In this document: positions 47,646-61,002 of the stretch, piece after piece
How the letters are laid out: every line of letters starts with the position of its first letter
Numbering within the stretch: position 1 is the first letter of the stretch
NCBI GenBank assembly: GCA_034509425.1
Contig: JAVTVJ010000450.1
Coordinates: forward strand, 372,001-436,000
DNA length: 64,000 nucleotides
Source of the DNA: Eopsaltria australis
Lineage: Eukaryota; Chordata; Aves; Passeriformes; Petroicidae
Direction: 5' to 3'
Notes under the pieces: generated by a model
The model's database searches: none
Told to the model about the DNA's origin: nothing
What the model saw: the letters and a program-made list of their open reading frames with translations, nothing else
Translations under genes and position numbers: made by a program

Positions 47646-50600
47646 TGCCGGCAGTGCCCGCGGTGTTCTCGCTTCCCAGAAGGTCTGTTGAGAGCCCCTC
47701 GGGCTGTGTGAGTGTCAGTCCGGAGCATACCAAGTGTTGGTGCTGGAGTTAAATCTGTCTCTGTGCTGGGGTGTGTGAGCGAAATTCATTTACTGCCCCT
47801 GTTACTGCAGTGATGAGGGTGTTGATAGCAAAGGGTCAAGCGTGATCTTTAAATATCACTGTTTTTTCCCTTCTTTTTCTTTTAAAAAGTGTTCATAATT
47901 TCAGCTACCGATGTCATAGCTCCTGAAATGCTTTCATTTCCCAGAGCAGTTGGGTTCCCACCACTGGCACTTTCGCCTTTTTGAGTGGGAGGATTGATTT
48001 ACTTTCTTTAAAACAGGGCTCTAACAATAACCACTCCTTTCAGCGAGGCACGTGTCATCTCCTGACCCCAGCAACTTCACTTTGACAAAAGAAAAGCTAG
48101 GAATAATCACTTAAGAGATGCGACTTTGCCTGTTTCAACAAGTTGCTTTGTTCTCTGCTGGAGTAATTTCCTCCAAGGCGCGTGGTCACTGTCGTGAGCA
48201 GAGGATGTGGCGATGTTAAACCTGCAGTCACCGGGGATTAATGCACGGGCATGACATCACCGACAGCCAATGAGGGGATGGGTTTGGACGCGTACTGACC
48301 CCAACTGTGTTCCAAACTGGTGGTCCTGCCGTGCTCCTGGGGGATAACGCCAGTTTGTGGTTCCCCAGCACGGTGTCACTACCTTTGTCAGTCTTGTGTC
48401 CTACTCTGAGGTAGTCACAACTCATTCAGGAGCCACGCGTGTGTTGTTAGTCTGGTTGGTTAAACGTTTGACTTCTTGGGAAGAGATTATTGAAAATAGC
48501 CACATCAGTGCCCTGGCACAGAAGCAGCTGATGTGACTGAGCTGGGTGCTGGCAGAGTGTAAACAACCGAAGAGTTCCCAGCCCTTGTGGCAGGAGCGCT
48601 GCCTGAGCAGCGTGTGAGAGCACACGGTGCTTTCACCTGTAGTAAATCGCTTTCCTTTGCCTGATTGCTCGGAGCAGAGCTGCTCCTTGGAGGTGGGTAC
48701 AGACTCCGTGCCAGGGGAGTGAGGAGGGACTCCGTGCAGCCCGGGGATGCTGCCGGGGCCGGTGAGGCAGGAAAGTGCCTTGCCCCGCTGTGCCAGTGGC
48801 TCCTGCTGTGCTCTCACCCTCACCTCGGTGCCTCCGTGCTGCCCAGGTCCAGCAGGTCTGAAGCTCTTGGCCTCAGTTCCTGTCACTTTGCCCTGGGGTT
48901 GCTCAAAAACTCGGGGTGGCTTTTGGAGGATCACAGCAGATGTTGCCTGGCGTGGTCTGGTTCCTGAAATGTGCATCTCTGAGTTCAGGCTGCCACTCTT
49001 GTCTAATGTTTCCTTAACCTTCATCATTTGCTGCAGACTCCTCCAATTCCCCTGCAGGTCAGGCAGGGGCTTCCCCACCGGCTGTGCAAGACTTTCTGTC
49101 ACTCTCACAAATATTGACCCTCAAATCACGTATATTTCTGTTTGCTAGAATTCTCAATGCTAAAACATAAATTTTTGGGTCCAGACTTCATCCCTGAAGT
49201 CTTTTAATCTTTTTTTGGTTGTGATTTATATGTAGGCACACACACACAGTCCCTTATCAGTGCCATTGCATCGATAGCCCTTTGCATTGAGGGACCCACA
49301 CAGAAAATCAGCAATATGACTGACAAGCCTCAGAGCTGTGGGTAAGATCCTTATGCCTTCATTGCCAATAAGACGTGACAGGATACATCTAATGAATTAC
49401 CTTTAAATTAGAAAGCAGTAAACAAGCCATTATTGGATTAGAGGAATATTAAAATTAGAAGAACGTTACCGTCTTTTGATATCCTGTGGCACATTTTTAC
49501 CAGCTAGGAAATGACACGGGGAGCTGCAGAGAGAGAGAGGGTCTCTAGAGAACTGTAATGATTTTCATCTGTGTGAAATAGATTTTTTTTTAAAATGCTA
49601 TTACTTAGTGTCTTATGTTTAGATGATGCTGTAGCAGAGTTCTCCTTTTTTTCCCTTCAAGTTTCATATTGATGTTTGATATATTTGTCTGAGTGACTTC
49701 AGTGCTTGTGGAAGGTACAGGTTTGATGCACTCTGATAGCTAAAAGCTCCCAATTATTGAAGGAAAACACAGGCAAAAGGGAACAAGAGTCTTGGTGATA
49801 GATTTTAGTCCAATACTGAAGAGCTTTCAGCCTTTCCAGGGTGCAGAGATTGTCTGGGTTCATGCCACTTATTTCATGGCCTTTTTCCTCAGCTGTTTAG
49901 AAGGCTGCTCCAGCTCTGGGGATTGTGAAATATTATTTAAATTGCATTTTAAAAAATCACACTGACTTTGCTGTGTTTTATATAAATTGCTAAGAATCCA
50001 GCAGTTTTCCTGGTCACACAGCTCAGGTGCAGGTGTTACCTGGTGTTGCCTTCCAGATGTGGCTGCTCTGGATTGGATCTGAATTGGCAACTGCTTGGTG
50101 GTCCTTGGGAGCAGCCCCTGATCTCCCCATGCCAATCTTTTATTAATTGAAGGCCAGCACCTGCTGTCCTCTCTCAGGCAAAGCTTCCCAATTAAGGACT
50201 GGGCTGAGAGTAAAAAGGGCAGATTTGTGGCCAGTACTCCACAAGTGTTAGAAAAAAATGTCCGTGGAGAAGTAAACAGTAAAATATTTGATGGAAACCA
50301 ATTAATCCTCAGGTTTGTGCAAAATAAAGTTTCTTATGCCATCTTGAAATTATTGTGTTTTTTTTAATGTCACCTACCTCTGTTGGTCATTGAAAAAATA
50401 AGCTCTTAATGTAGAACTAAATTTGAATTTGTGAGGGCAGAACATTGTTTTGTTTGGACTACCAATATTTTATAACTCTGTAAGGCCAATCTTTTATTAT
50501 TTTAAACTCCCTATCAATATGAATATGGAGTACCTTTGAGTCCTAAGCCTCATTCCAGTCTCTGGAGGAAAATCTTGAGCACAATGTTTTGTCCCGGATT

Positions 50601-51999
50601 TTGGAAGCACACTCAGAATAAAGATCTCTCTGTATAAATACTTTTCATCCAAGGCATTGGATTTTTCCTTGTCTCTCTCTCTCAGAGTTTATGGCCCTGG
50701 GACTCTTTTTCTCAAGGTCTAGTAGAACTCCTTCAGCATCTCTTTTCCCCTTTGAAAAGGCGATAAGCATCGCGCAGGCGGCTGCTTTGAAGCCGGTGCC
50801 AGCCCTGCAGATCAGGAGATCACAGCGCACTTTCACCCGGGGTCAGGCAGCTGAGCTGAGCTGCTCTGCAGAGCCACAGCATCCTGAGCACTTGCAAGGA
50901 CGGGATTTCTATCGGACTCGGGCTCCGAAGCCTCTTTGCTATTCTGAAGAGGCTTGTAAGGAGGAACAAAGGGCTGCGGATTTCACCCGTTTTGCTCTGT
51001 TTTATATTTCCCAGCAGTTATTTTGGAAAGGCTGTGAGCTGAAAGGCTGATTTTCTCAGACTTGGAAAAGCTTTACTTGAGTAAAGCTCAAATGAGGGAA
51101 AGTAGCACCGGGTGTCTCCGTGACTCCAAAGGTGACCCGTTGTTTTTATTCCCCTTGCTGTTGTGTTTCAATTTCAGTTACACTGAAATTGTACAGGGAA
51201 CATCTGTGGAATAAAAACCTTGGTGGGGTCAGGTCTTTCTCCTAGAAGGATATTTCCCTCTGCACAGCATCAGTACAAGTTTTCTCCCTCCTTCCTTACA
51301 CGTGCTGTGAGGTATAACAAGGATAAATCTATTAAGGGGCAGCAATCCCACTCTTCGTGCTACAGAATGGTAAAAAATGGTTAAAGAACTTACTCCCCAA
51401 CCCTCAGTGCAGAGCTCTTGCCCCTTTCTGTTCTCCAGCCTCTTGCCAAGCATGACCCAGTCATGTGCTACATCCCTTTGAGCTGAAGAACATGGAATCA
51501 GCTTGGACTTTCTGTTCTGGAAGCAACAAACCTTTTCCTTATAGAGGAGAGAGCAGAACTCAGGGGCTTAAACTCTCAAAGCATCTTTGTTTTTTTTTCT
51601 GAGCCTGCAAGAGGCTGCTGGCTGCTAAACCAGAATCATTTGAGTAATGCCTAGACATGGATAAACCAATTAAGAGGAGTTCTTTCAGCTTTTTAAAACA
51701 AATTGCAACTTTCAGGTTTGTATTTGCATAATTCAGGTTATTAATTCATGTGTTTGCATTTCGTAAACTGTGTGCCAAATTCCCATTTGGCCCAAGTTTC
51801 AAAGTGTTGATCTCAGTGTAAAGGGGAAAAGGTGGAAATTGAGTTGTTGTAGGAAGCATTAAATGGTTAGTGATTTTTCCTTTCAGCAAAATTAAATGAG
51901 CTTCTTCTTTTTTTTTTTTTTTTTCTGAGTCAATTCAGTGTCACCTTAAGTATTCAGTGAGAAATCCAGAAATTCTTAATTGAATCTGTCTGAAGGACC

Positions 52000-52260
52000 A
52001 GGCTGTGGCTGCTTTAGTCTGGAGAGCAGTTACCCTCGGATTTTCCTGCTGCTGCCATTATTCACAGAGAGTTATGTGTGTTTATGATAGTCTGATCAGC
52101 AAACACAAGCGTGTTGCAGATGCAGATATATTGGGGAGTACAGCGGTTTACATTAATGGGAAGGATTTATCTTGTTGCAGTTTTGAATTTATGACGCCAA
52201 GCTGTGATATTTCCCTGTTTCAAAAATGTTATATTGCAGCAGGCTGATATCAGGGTGATA
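52000..52260. other. possible conserved non-coding element
   Basis: No repeat similarity. It has several kept CpGs (CCCTCGG, AAGCGTGTTG, CAGCGG, GACGCC) and bHLH/homeodomain-like cores in AT-rich surroundings, and an 80-codon ORF without recognisable similarity. The proposal rests on composition. Confidence 0.2.
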
Positions 52261-52544
52261 AAATAAATGTTCCTTTTTTAATTCAAGCCACTGTAAGATG
52301 CTAATAATGTTGGAGGCAGGAAGAGAAATGCCATGTTTCAGAATTTACTATAATGCATCCATATTACAATTTCCTGGCAAAATTAACTTAGCTTGGACTC
52401 CTAAATGAAACTTCTTGTTATGTTTAAACTATTAAATAGGTGTGGTTGAGTTCTTTAATGGAAGTATGGTTCTATGATACAGGTAGGGGGGTTGATGTGC
52501 CCTGTTTAAATTAGTCTTTGTGACACTGTTCCCTATGATTTACA

Positions 52545-52819
52545 AGGGTTTGTAGTGACAGAAAAAGGGGGAATGGCTTTAAACTGAACGAGAACAGGTT
52601 TAGTTTGAATATTGAGAAGAAATTCTTCACAATGAGGATGGAGAGGCCCTGGCACAGGTTGCCCAGAGAAGCTGTGGCTGCCCCATCCCTGGGAGTGTTC
52701 CAGGCCAGGTTGGACAGGGCTTGGAGCAGCCTGGGATAGTGAAAGGTGTCCCTGCCAATGCTGGGGTGGGGGTTTAAACTCTAAGGTCCCTTTCAGCTCA
52801 TACCATTCTATGATTCTAG
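52545..52819 (+). mobile_element. CR1 LINE 3' fragment (plus orientation)
   Basis: It shows the CR1 3' motifs in order: GGGTTTGTAGTGACAG, GGAATGGCTTTAAACTG, AGAAGAAATTCTTCAC, GCACAGGTTGCCCAGAGAAG, GGATAGTGAAAGGTGTCCCT, and the terminal CATTCTATGATTCTA. It is 5'-truncated at about 275 bp and the best-preserved CR1 copy in the window. Confidence 0.93.
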
Positions 52820-55079
52820 GATCTTTCTGAAAAGGAAATAGAGGAGCTCTGGTTGCTGGTGATGTTCTCATCAGTGGGCATTCTTGAAGCCCAAGTTCCT
52901 TGCTGGTTTCCTTCCAATTTTCTGGCAAATGCTCAGCAGACAGGGTCCCCAGGGAGGAAGGGGGGCTCATCTCTTCCCCTTTGCTGTTATCTCTTCCCCT
53001 GGCCAGTGCCAGGGTCTGTGGCAATGCCAGGGCTGTACTCAGGATACCCATTTGCCTTATTCCTAGAAAAAGTAAGAGAGTGTGAAGGAAATCTTTATAA
53101 TCTTAATGACAGAAGGTGTAGTGGCTGTGCTGCTCTGGGGCATTGCTTCCTCCCTGAGGAAAACTGGGATGCAACTGGAATTGGCCCAGCATGGATCCAG
53201 GAACGGGTAAAGGCTGACCCTGGTGTCTGCTGGGCTTGTGTTGGCTGAGTCACTGTTGGTGCTGAGCACTGCCAGTGCAGTGGCTCTGAAGTCAAGTGCT
53301 ATGAAAATCTCCCCAAACCCAGATCCACAGCAGTGAGTGGAGCTGCACCTAAAACAGGCCATGGAATCTCAAAAAGGAATTGTTATTTTGTGGAATATAG
53401 AGAGATTGTCACGTGTGTGTATTCCTGCTGCATTACTCAGTTAAACCGTGCCTCTGAACCTCTGAGTTAATATCCATTGTTTGGAAGCACATCACAGAGT
53501 AATTGAAATTGGGTTATTTAACTGCAAAGTACTACTGGAATAAGAGTTTAACTGTGGAAATACCTGCCAGTTATGTGGTGGATGGGCTTAACTCAAGCTG
53601 AAGGAGAAAAAAGTAAAATAATTATTTTAGTACTAAAATACTACTAAAGTACTCTCTCCATATTTTTGGTGTGCTGCTGAAATGACTAATTCTGCTTTTA
53701 TTTAACAATAGATCTGTTTCTGTTCAGGGACCACTGAAAGAACAAAATTTTGTTAGATCAAATACCTTTCAAAAACCTGTGCTCGTTGTCTTAATTTAAG
53801 AGAGTAGCAGGTGGAAAGGACTATCCCTCCTTTTCTACACCAAATTGTCATGGAGAGATGGATCTGAGGTGAAGTGAGACAACTTCTGGCAGAATGAGTG
53901 TAACCTTCCACCTGAGAAATGACACTTGGTTAAGTGCTAGAAATTAATTGGTAAACTGGGCTCAGCCACACACTTAAGAGCATTTCCCTCCAGAACGTTT
54001 CCTCCTTGCAACATTTCTAATGTATTTTTGTGACATATATTTCAGTTTAACAATAGAAGAATAGTCACAGAAGATGCAAACATTTAAGAATAATTACTGT
54101 TCATAACTCTGAAAAAGGGGCAGCCACTTCAAATACAATTAGAGCAGCCACTTTAAATACAATTATTCATCCTGTCAGTGTGTATCATTCACCTGTGAAA
54201 TGCTCCAGGTGAGATCTCCTCACTGTTTGCACCCCAGACTGAGGTGGGTGGTGGTTTTGGGTGGATGAACAGGGAGCTGCTTCCTCCCAGTGTCTTTGTA
54301 GACAGCTCTAGGAATGAGAAGGAAAACAGATAATTCAAGCAAAACTGGTTTTTGCACGTGTTAAACATCCTTTTTATTGAATATGTTCTTCAGCAATGGA
54401 TAAACTATTAGTGCTAAATCTTGCTTGGAAATGTAGAGGAGACAGTCAGCTCTTTGTAATTAGCATACTTGGAATATGCATAATTGTATTATAGCTAAAG
54501 ATCTGATCTACCTTCTGTGTTTTCCTCATGTAAGAGGAAAAATAAAGCCCGAATAAAGCCAAATTAGTCTTATTTTAAATGTTCTTTTTTTTTCCCCCCA
54601 ACAGAAGAAACATCTTCTGTTACAGTTAATGAGCACTGTTGTCTTTTGTTTAAAGTCTTTGTTACAGAGGCTTAGAGCAAAGGGGCTTTAATAATAAAAA
54701 GGCCTTCTTCTCTGGAATGTCTGTCTGATAATAGCCTGTATGATTCAAGAATAATGCTGTAAAATAATTGGTTTTCAAACGAATAATTTTGTATAACTAA
54801 TTGGAGGGCAAGTGGAAAATCTGCATCCTCCAAATGAATGTATTGTGCGTCTTTAAATATCCAAACAATTTTCCCTCCTATTTTTCCACCCTCAAGACAA
54901 AAATGATATCAAATCTCATTCAGGTTGTACTTAAATATGACCAAACTGATAATTACATTATTACAGAGAAGGGCAGGATAGCTGGAGGATATGTACAAGG
55001 TGCATTAGTACTGCAAATAGAAGCTGATTTACTTATTGATAGTGGAGACACGTTTTAGTCACTTTATAGAATTAACAAT

Positions 55080-55510
55080 TGATCAGCTTGTTAGGTTCTA
55101 GTTCTTCATAAGCACAGCATGTTTATTCATTATTGTCATTACATGGTGCAGGCAGACGAGGTCATGATTAGCAAGGCAAAAATCTAAAAAAATTTAAACT
55201 TCATTAAATATAACTTCTGCAATGGGCAGTTTCTGAGCAACGCACCAATTCTCACTTCCCTGACATAAACACAACTTATACCTGCCTGGCTAATTTGCAT
55301 TTCATTAACATTTTTCAGACCCATCAGATCTATTTGTTTTGCCAAATGCCAGCGATTCAGGCTTGTAAAATTGTAATAAGATGGGCAACATAAAAGCATT
55401 GCTTTCAAATTGCCTTGGTCACTGTAAATATCCCCCAATCTGCAGCTCTGCCACTGATAAACGAAACACGCTGCTGGAGGAGAATGGAAAGATGTTATTC
55501 CAATAAATAT
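55080..55510. other. possible conserved non-coding element with an octamer/POU motif
   Basis: AT-rich, repeat-free block. At about 55290-55312 it carries CTAATTTGCATTTCATTAAC, which contains ATTTGCAT (POU octamer) overlapped by TAAT cores. A developmental or neuronal enhancer within TAFA4 intron 1 is possible but rests on motif and position only. Confidence 0.25.
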
Positions 55511-58500
55511 ATCCATGATTGTTTGTTACTAAGGGTAAGTTATGTTTTCTAAATCAGCATTGACTTAGGCTTGAGCAAACCCGATAGCAAAAATTCCCAC
55601 AGAGGCTTCTCCTGCTGTAGATGACTAATATATTAAAGAAGATAAATAGTCATTTTTAAAACTTGTTACACAGTAGGATTGAACACAAGAGGAAACCGTT
55701 TTACAAATCTGAAACTTAAGGTCACCTTGAGAAGAAAAGGACACTCCAGATGACTCGAAAAAGTCTGTTTCCTCCAGAAATTGAGATGCAAAGTTTACTC
55801 TTTCCACGGCGTCTTTTTTAAAGCTTTAGAATCCCAAGTGTAAAACCAGAGTCTGTTTTGATGTGCAAATATTTCAGAAGTGTGTAGTGGATAGGCATTT
55901 AGACACATGCATCTAACCAGTGCTACAGATGAGCTTCCAGCCTCTTAGTAATAAATAAAATACACAATAATAATTAATAAATAATAAAAACCAGAGTAGA
56001 AAGCTTTTTTGCCAGTGGTTTCCATAATACAATCCAGAATTAGGGCTGAACTTTTTAAAACATTTCATTAGACTGTTTTAATAATTTTCTACCTTTTTTT
56101 TTTATTTCTAAACATCTAAAAAAATCATGATGTATATTTTAGTCATTCTGAGCACTATTAAACTTTTGATTCATAATTCAGACTTTTAGGAGTATGAAAA
56201 TGTGCTCAATAGCATTTTCTTAGGGCTTGCTAATAAAGTTAATGAATTTTTTTTTCTATTAGTCAGTCCTAGCATAGATAATACTGCTCCCTTGTTTGAG
56301 CTGTAGCAAATCAGGACAACATTGATTTTCTTTAAGAGATGAATAATGAAAGATCTACATCCTTAAATATGTAGATAAAGATAAGTAACTTAATTAAAAA
56401 ATTATCAGTGGAAGGTAGTAAGATGAATTAGCTGTTTTAATTTGTTGTATATGTCAATAAGCTGTACCATAACCCAGAGTTTCACACAAAATCCATTTAT
56501 GATATCTTTTTCTTCAATTTTCAGTGTAATTTCATAGTATCTTTGGCTGCTAATTCTTTTGGAAATTGCTCATGGCTCGGGAACATTAAATCCTTGGAGC
56601 TGTCTGCCCTAACTTCAGCTGTGCAGGCGTTGACTCTGCAGATGTTTGATGTCCAGAGTGGTGCAGCCTGATGAAAATAGCTCTGCCCTGATCAATAGTG
56701 ATGTTTACAGGCTCTGTCCTCGGCGCTGAAGTCAGGTTAGGGAGCCTGATGTTTTTTCCAGTGACTGGCAAATTCTGCTGTTTGATCACATGTGCTATGA
56801 ATACCCCAGCTGGCGAAATTCCAGGCTAAATTGCTTGCTATTTTTTGACTGGCTTTACAAATTATGCATGATGAAAAAAGGGGACGTCGCGGGGCCTCCG
56901 TCTCTCATCCGACACTGCTTTTAATATCCAGGAGGCATCACCAGGGTACCCAGGGTAGGGGAGGAGCTGTGAGGAGGAGCTGCTCGATTAAGATGTGGTA
57001 GCTGATGTTATTAAAGGAGGAGACAAACAGCCTGGTGCTGGAAGGGCTCCTCTGTGTCTCACACTCGGGGGATTTTCAGTCTCACTTTAATGGAGCAGGC
57101 ACCCACACAGGTCCCATGGGTGGATCCTCTGGTGGGAATTATGAAGTGTGTGGCACTGCACCTGAAATAAGGCTTTCACATTCCTCACGCTTCAATTCCA
57201 AGGGACTCACGGCTCCTGCTGGTTTTCAAGCTTGGATCTCAAATCTCAGTGCAGCTCCAAATGCATCATTTGTCAAGCACGGCTGAGCTTCTGCCTCAGG
57301 CCCTCGGGTCACTGCCTTTCTGTGCCAAATGCATTGTCCAGTGGTTGGGTTGGAGATCAGGTATTCCTGTCTTTTTTAGACAGTTCTGTTTGGTTTCTAG
57401 GGTAGGACAGAGATGCTTCACAAAGATCTGCAGATTTTTGCCTTCTCCTAACTCAGGACTGTCCTGTGTGAAGTGACTCAGCTGGGTGCTGAGAAAAGGG
57501 GGCCATGCCTCTGATGGGAAGGAGTTGGGGAGACTTTATAAAACCTCTGGGTAAAGCATTGCTTGGCAGACAGGACACGATTTAAGCAGGATGTCTCTGC
57601 AGAGCTCCCACAAGATGGTTTGACAGTAAAGTGTGATTTGGGCAGCAAATTTTACTCTTTCTGCTCCACCCAGCAAGGTCCTGCCAAATTCCAGAGTGTT
57701 GGGGATACTCTGGTGCTTCAGGCTTTACTTTGTTTTACCCTTAGTCATTAATTCTTGCTTCAGCTCTTGATTGAACACAATATTTGTGTCTCTGAGATGA
57801 GTAACAAACACTGTGCCACACTGTGGATCTTACTCTGTTAGGGGTAATGGATGGAGTCAGTATTTCTCATCCAGAACAAGACTCTCAGAATCAGAAATGT
57901 AAATAAGAGCCAAGGAAAATTAATTGTCTGCATTTTTATTACATGACGCTCAGCACATCTTTCTTAGAGATTTTTTTTTAAAGAAATCCTGTTCCTACTG
58001 CAAGTTCGCTAAAATTTACCCACTCACAGCAGAGATTGTGCCCTGTCCTCTGTGCAAGGGGAGCAACCTCTGGATTTTCCTTTCCATTCATGGTTTTTGC
58101 GTAACACTGTCCAACACACAGACAGCACCTGGCTGTGGCTCTGTGTTTTGGGACATGCAGCTCCGGACAGGAGTGGCCAGAGGTCTCTGGTGGGTGAGAG
58201 CTCCATGGGGTCCCAGATAACCTCCAGCTGTTTCCAGATGTTGGAATGGAGTTTAAGCTGGGCTCTGTACTCAGAGGGCTTTGCTGACTTCTCCTGAGTG
58301 GAGAACAGGAAACTTCAGGAAGCAACACTTTCCTGTTAGGGTGACCGTCGTAGGAATATTCCTTTATTAAATTAGAAATTTTTCATATTCTTGAAGACTA
58401 AATACTGAGATCTTCAGGTTAAAAAGGCAATAGATTATTTATGCTATGCTGCTATTCTCAGGTGATAAATTGGATGGTGTTATTGCAAGCAGTGAAATAA

Positions 58501-60840
58501 TTAAGAATTCTGGTGCTATTGAGAAGTCAAATTAGAAAGGATAAAATCACGGCTTAAGAAACCAACTGTCTTTGGCTGGAGAGCAAAAATAATTTAAAAT
58601 GATAAACCATACCCTCCACTGGCCATTTATTCTGGATTGTGCAGCAGCATCAGTGTTCCAAGTGGGTTCTTCTCTCTCTCTGGCACACAGCTGCTACAAG
58701 ACATTTTGTACTCACAAGTACCTCCTCAAAATCACACAATCTGAATGAAGCTGAACAAATACATGCCCAAGTGTCTATTCTATTTGCCAAAAGCCCTCAG
58801 CCTAGAAAAAGGACCAGAAAAAATAAGGGTGGTTGCACCCTCTGGAAAATGTCCTTTGGGTTTGGCTCACCAAACAATTTCTGTGAGCAGGGAAATGAAT
58901 TTTTGCCACTGTCCGTGAATTTTAAGGGAAAATAGAGGTGGACATGACTTCATCCTTGGTTTAAAAATGATGTATTGGACTAAACTGGCAGTACATAACT
59001 GTGTGAAAACATGTGGGGTCTGCCTAGTGCAAGGCACAGCTCTAAATAAAAAAATCTGTATCTCCCTTTTTGGATGTGGTGGTAGCCTTTAGTGAGTGAG
59101 GGTTTGGCTGCCTGCAGCCTCTCTCGCTAATCTTAGCCAAAACTTTTGACATTTGCACGGAGGGTTTCAGTTGGTGAGGGGAAAATATAAGTCCAGTAAG
59201 TAATTTCTTCCTTTTTTTAAAATTACTGTTGCTGTTTCTCATTTAATTAGTGACCAGCACTAAAGCAGAAGGCTTAAATTCCTGCTCTGGTCCTGAGGTG
59301 AAGCATATTTTTAATGAATGCAGTTTTTAATGTAAACCAGTCCTGTGATTGTCTTTGCTGTCTTGCCTCTTGCCAGGCCATGGAAATGCTGTGTGCAATA
59401 ACCTTGGAATTTGAACCAATGGTGCAACCACTCCATGAGCCTCTTTAAAAACCTGTCTCACAGTGCAGGAAACTCAAGTGGGAACAGTTAAGCTGAGAGA
59501 GTTCCACTTTTGTGTTCCAGTTCATCAATCTTTAAAGAGACACTAGTAGGTCAAGTGGGTACAACGCTGATCGATGAACAAGAAGAATCCCTTTTTAAAG
59601 TTGTCACAATTTGTCTCCAATGGGCAATAGAGAAAGTAAAATAAAAAGATCCAGTCATTGGGGTCCTGGTGGGGGAGAACTTAATTAGCTGAGCACTCAC
59701 ACACTCTTTAGAGAGTTGTCCCTTAGAGTCCATAAGGGATTTGCAGTCCATTGCTTTCTTGGAGGGCAGGTTCCCTGCAATGTGACAGTGACAAAAGCTC
59801 TCTGTCCCCCCCAGCCTCTTCCCAAAAGCTTCTTGTTGGGTAACAGCACCTCAGGAACAACCTGGTCATCACCTGAAGGGCAAGTACCTGCTGGGCAGGA
59901 CAGCAGCAGCTGTCTCAGGACCTGGCAAAGTGCTCATGGTTGATCTTATTTGAGTTACATTTGAGTTCCAAGCAGTGTACTGTTAGAGTCTGTGTAAATG
60001 AGGTAAATGAGGCACATTGAGGGGATATTTTCATGGCATTTTTGGTAGGGAAAGCTTCTGGAAAGTCTTATGTGAGCTGAAATGACTATTCAGTTGCCCA
60101 TCTGAAATCACAAAGGGTGATACCTGAGATGTTTCATACCTGTTGCTAATTCCAATATAATTGAAATTTGGAGGTTGCTGTCTTTATTGTAGTTAAGTTT
60201 GAGTACTGTTTCCCCCAGGACAGAAATTCACAGACTATTTACTCAAAAATGGAAAAAATGTGTGCTGTGGGAATCTGAAAGTCAGGGTTCTGTGAACAGT
60301 CAGAAATCAGAGAAATGGAAGACTCGTGCAATCCATTTCCTTAAGAAAAAAAAGTTCAGCAGAAATATCTGAGTATCTCCCCAGGTGACTGAAAATACAG
60401 CTTCTTATTCAGGTGCCAATATCCACAACTTCATACAAATTCAGGAAGCACAACCCAACCTCTGGCAAACAATATCTCATTGCTAAAAGAGAGAACTTAA
60501 TGTGCCACCATGTTAACTTTTTTCTGTTAATCTTGAGGTGGGTTTTTTCCCATAAAAGCTCAGTTTCCTGAATGAAAGTAATTGGAGGAGATTTTTCTTT
60601 TCTGTTTTCTAATTATTTTTAAGAGAGCTAATAGCTCTCTAGCAGTGATGAGAAGCTGATTAAAAGCTGATTGTTGTCTGCCTTGAAAATAAACAATCAA
60701 GGATTTGCTACTTTCAACAGATCTCACATCTTTAAGGCAATCATAATTGCCTTCAAGAGAGGCAGGGGAAGTGGGGAGAATCTCATACTTCGTTTCCAAC
60801 CCTGAGCATTTCAAATCATAATCAAAATTATACCACTTAC

Positions 60841-61002
60841 CCTCCCCTTTGCTCTTCCCATCAGTCATGCACATGATCATGAAGAGGCTTTTGCGTGAAT
60901 GAAGGACAGAAAAAGAAAAATCCATCGCAGGCAGATTGGGAACTGAAAGCCTGAAGTCCATACAGGTTGAGCCTCCTGTATGGAAATAAGTTGTTCCCTC
61001 AG
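60841..61002 (-). other. exon-like block on the minus strand
   Basis: On the minus strand a CAG acceptor after a C/T-rich tract (ctcctccttccagcacctgtcacag) and a consensus donor (GAGG|GTAAGT) bound exactly 162 bases, open in one frame that belongs to a 170-codon ORF. The block is symmetric (length divisible by three). No family was recognised. It could be an antisense lncRNA exon or coincidence. Confidence 0.2.

Larger units (their letters stand above)
46560..47720 (+). promoter_or_regulatory. TAFA4: CpG island: probable promoter and untranslated exon 1 of TAFA4
   Basis: About 1.1 kb of CpG-dense, GC-rich sequence with no TATA box. In tetrapods the next gene after TMF1-EOGT on the same strand is TAFA4, a secreted cysteine-rich neuronal chemokine-like protein with a long first intron. 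This island has the right position and orientation. A strong plus-strand donor (GGCCAG|GTGAGC) ends a likely untranslated exon at 47161. No TAFA4 coding exon is visible in the window, so the name rests on synteny. Confidence 0.6.

Noticed and set aside
48422..49108. 228-codon ORF on the minus strand
   Set aside because: No recognised domain, mixed composition, and no supporting splice sites or promoter. Length is not decisive in moderate-GC DNA, so it is kept as a low-priority item for a database search.
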